The notes under the pieces were generated by a model. That model saw only the letters and a program-made list of their open reading frames with translations, was not told where the DNA came from and did not search any database. A stretch of DNA of 64,000 bases from Dactylorhiza incarnata (Eukaryota; Streptophyta; Magnoliopsida; Asparagales; Orchidaceae). Made by a program: the position numbers and the translations under genes. The stretch lies in contig JAWHQI010000065.1 in the NCBI GenBank assembly GCA_033032865.1, positions 8,430,001 through 8,494,000 on the forward strand. Direction: 5' to 3'. Below are positions 62,810 to 64,000 of this stretch, piece by piece; the first letter of the stretch is position 1; each line of letters begins with the position of its first letter.

Positions 62810-64000
62810 GTATTGTATCCACAATAGCCTTGATTTGTAGAAAGTCAACTTTGAACCAAGATTGAATTGTTTGTGTATTTGATATGCTTTTCTAGTAATG
62901 CTCTTGCAGGTTCACTTTGCTAAGTGTAGACCAATGTCAGGTCACAATGGGTCAATAAGCACAGTCTCATGCAATGTAATTCTTCATTGTGTGAGGTATG
63001 GGGTTGACTCATGTGTGGTCTCTCAATTGGGATACACTTTATGATCAAGACATTAAAGGTTCAAAGCTTAGGTGTGCAGCATTGGCCTGAAGATAAAAGA
63101 AGAAATTTCTCTATGTAAACTTTTCGAGAAGTAAGGAGATTTTCCGAGAAGTCTTTCTGTGTTTTCGAAAAGTCCTTATGCTTTTTCGAGAAGTGTGTTT
63201 CAGTTGTCTCTCGAGAAGTTGTTGAAATTTCCGAGTAGTTTCTTGTATTTCTCGAGATGTCTTTGTTCTCTCGAAAAGTCTTCTTTGTTTTCGTGAAAAG
63301 TTCTTTTCTAGTTGTTTTCGAGAAGTCTGTCTCAGCTCAGCTTTCGAGAAGTCTTTTATCTCTCGAGAAGTACCTTTGTTTTCGAGAAGTCTTTTATCTC
63401 TCGAGAAGTATTCTTGTTTTCGAAGAACTCTCTGGTTCTTTCGAAAAATCCTTTTCTCTGAAGGTTGTTCTCGAAATTGTTCTGAAGCTTTCGAGAAGTT
63501 TTCTTTGTTCTCGAGAAGTCCTGTATCTCTCGAGAAGTCCTGTCATATATCTTTGATCTTTTCTTTCTAAAGTTGTTTTTCGAGAACTAGTCATTTCTCT
63601 CGAGAAGTCTTGAAATTCTCGAGAAGTCTAGTCCTATCATTTCTCGAAAACTTTGTTTTCCTGTTTTGACGTCAAGTCTTTTCCGTCAAATTGACGTGAC
63701 GTCTTTCCTCGTCTTAAGGTTGAATCGTTAGGATGTCTTCTATATAATGATTGCTCCTTATGATTGATTAAGTTTTTCAGTTGTTTTGAGAATTAAAAAG
63801 ATCAGAGTTCATTTTCTCCTAAACCTAATCTGATCCAAGATCGTCGTCAGTGCCGCGCATCGCCATCATTGGAGTTCGATCGTGAGTTATCTGAATTCGT
63901 CTCCAAGTGGAAGAGAAAGGTCAATCGATCATTGCCTTACACGTTCTGATTCTATCGGATTGATCAAGACCTTAGAAGATCTGATTTGTGCCGATTCGAT
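62804..64000 (+). repeat. Element J LTR (left part), runs off window
   Basis: It begins TGTTGGGTATTGTATCC exactly inside P's gag knuckle; the adjacent ATGAC (62799-62803) would be the target site. No coding sequence is present. The central part is the motif array described separately. Positions 63720-64000 resemble an LTR R/U5 region. The right end and PBS lie beyond 64000. Confidence 0.65.
63119..63655 (+). repeat. TCTCGAGAAGTC motif array, about 24 copies
   Basis: Copies of (T/C)TCGA(G/A)AAGT recur roughly every 20 bp, separated by T-rich spacers of variable length. Many contain the full palindrome CTCGAG. Frames across it are Ser/Leu/Phe-rich artefacts. Confidence 0.9.

Noticed and set aside
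63119..63655. CRISPR-like array
   Set aside because: Short motif with variable, non-unique T-rich spacers inside a plant LTR; no direct-repeat/spacer structure or cas genes.
1..64000. Endogenous pararetrovirus or other integrated virus
   Set aside because: All reverse transcriptases seen are copia, gypsy or LINE type with matching integrase or LTR context; no movement-protein or pararetroviral coat motifs were recognised.

Overview
This is nuclear DNA from a flowering plant, most likely a eudicot with a large, retrotransposon-rich genome. The evidence is spliced exons of a plant class I trehalose-6-phosphate synthase, Ty1/copia and Ty3/gypsy LTR retrotransposons primed by initiator-tRNA-Met (TGGTATCAGAG), a LINE fragment, a hAT fragment and a small piece of mitochondrial nad7. 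Bacterial features are absent.

The only host gene I can support is a TPS1-like gene on the minus strand. Seven exons run from the start codon at 60522 down to 9293. They join in perfect phase into 442 codons, the N-terminal 45-50% of a TPS1 protein. The remaining exons must lie left of the window. Introns 1, 2 and 4 are 94-155 bp. Intron 3 (35004-59409, 24.4 kb), intron 6 (9382-30805, 21.4 kb), intron 5 (3.7 kb) and the visible part of intron 7 (at least 9.3 kb) hold nearly all the transposons.

Intron 7 (1-9292) has a minus-strand Sirevirus-like copia element (A) carrying a nad7 insertion, the 5' part of a second copia (B), and a minisatellite. Intron 6 has a broken minus-strand copia (E), a plus-strand copia (D) split by a complete 3.25-kb chimeric non-autonomous element (C, TSD GTTGC), a copia RT fragment, a non-autonomous LTR element (F) hosting a complete pol-less Sirevirus-like element (G, TSD AACTC), an inverted duplication, and a hAT transposase relic. 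Intron 5 has a deleted minus-strand gypsy element (I). Intron 3 has a non-autonomous LTR remnant (H), a gypsy integrase relic (N) hosting a young full-length copia (K, TSD GCCTT), a Tekay-like gypsy LTR and gag (M), a second gypsy gag fragment, a minus-strand copia of the K family (L) with a probable solo LTR in its leader, and another copia gag relic (O).

Upstream of TPS1 lie about 1.2 kb of probable promoter/5' UTR, then a plus-strand copia 5' end (P) whose gag is cut by the LTR of a further element (J). J's LTR holds about two dozen copies of a TCTCGAGAAGT-type motif and runs off the window.

Most open frames are fragments of these elements or chance frames. Two patterns stand out. The TPS1 gene tolerates two introns over 20 kb. 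The Sirevirus-like elements carry family-specific palindromic CG-centred motifs that occur in the LTRs and again in the gag linker between two zinc knuckles.
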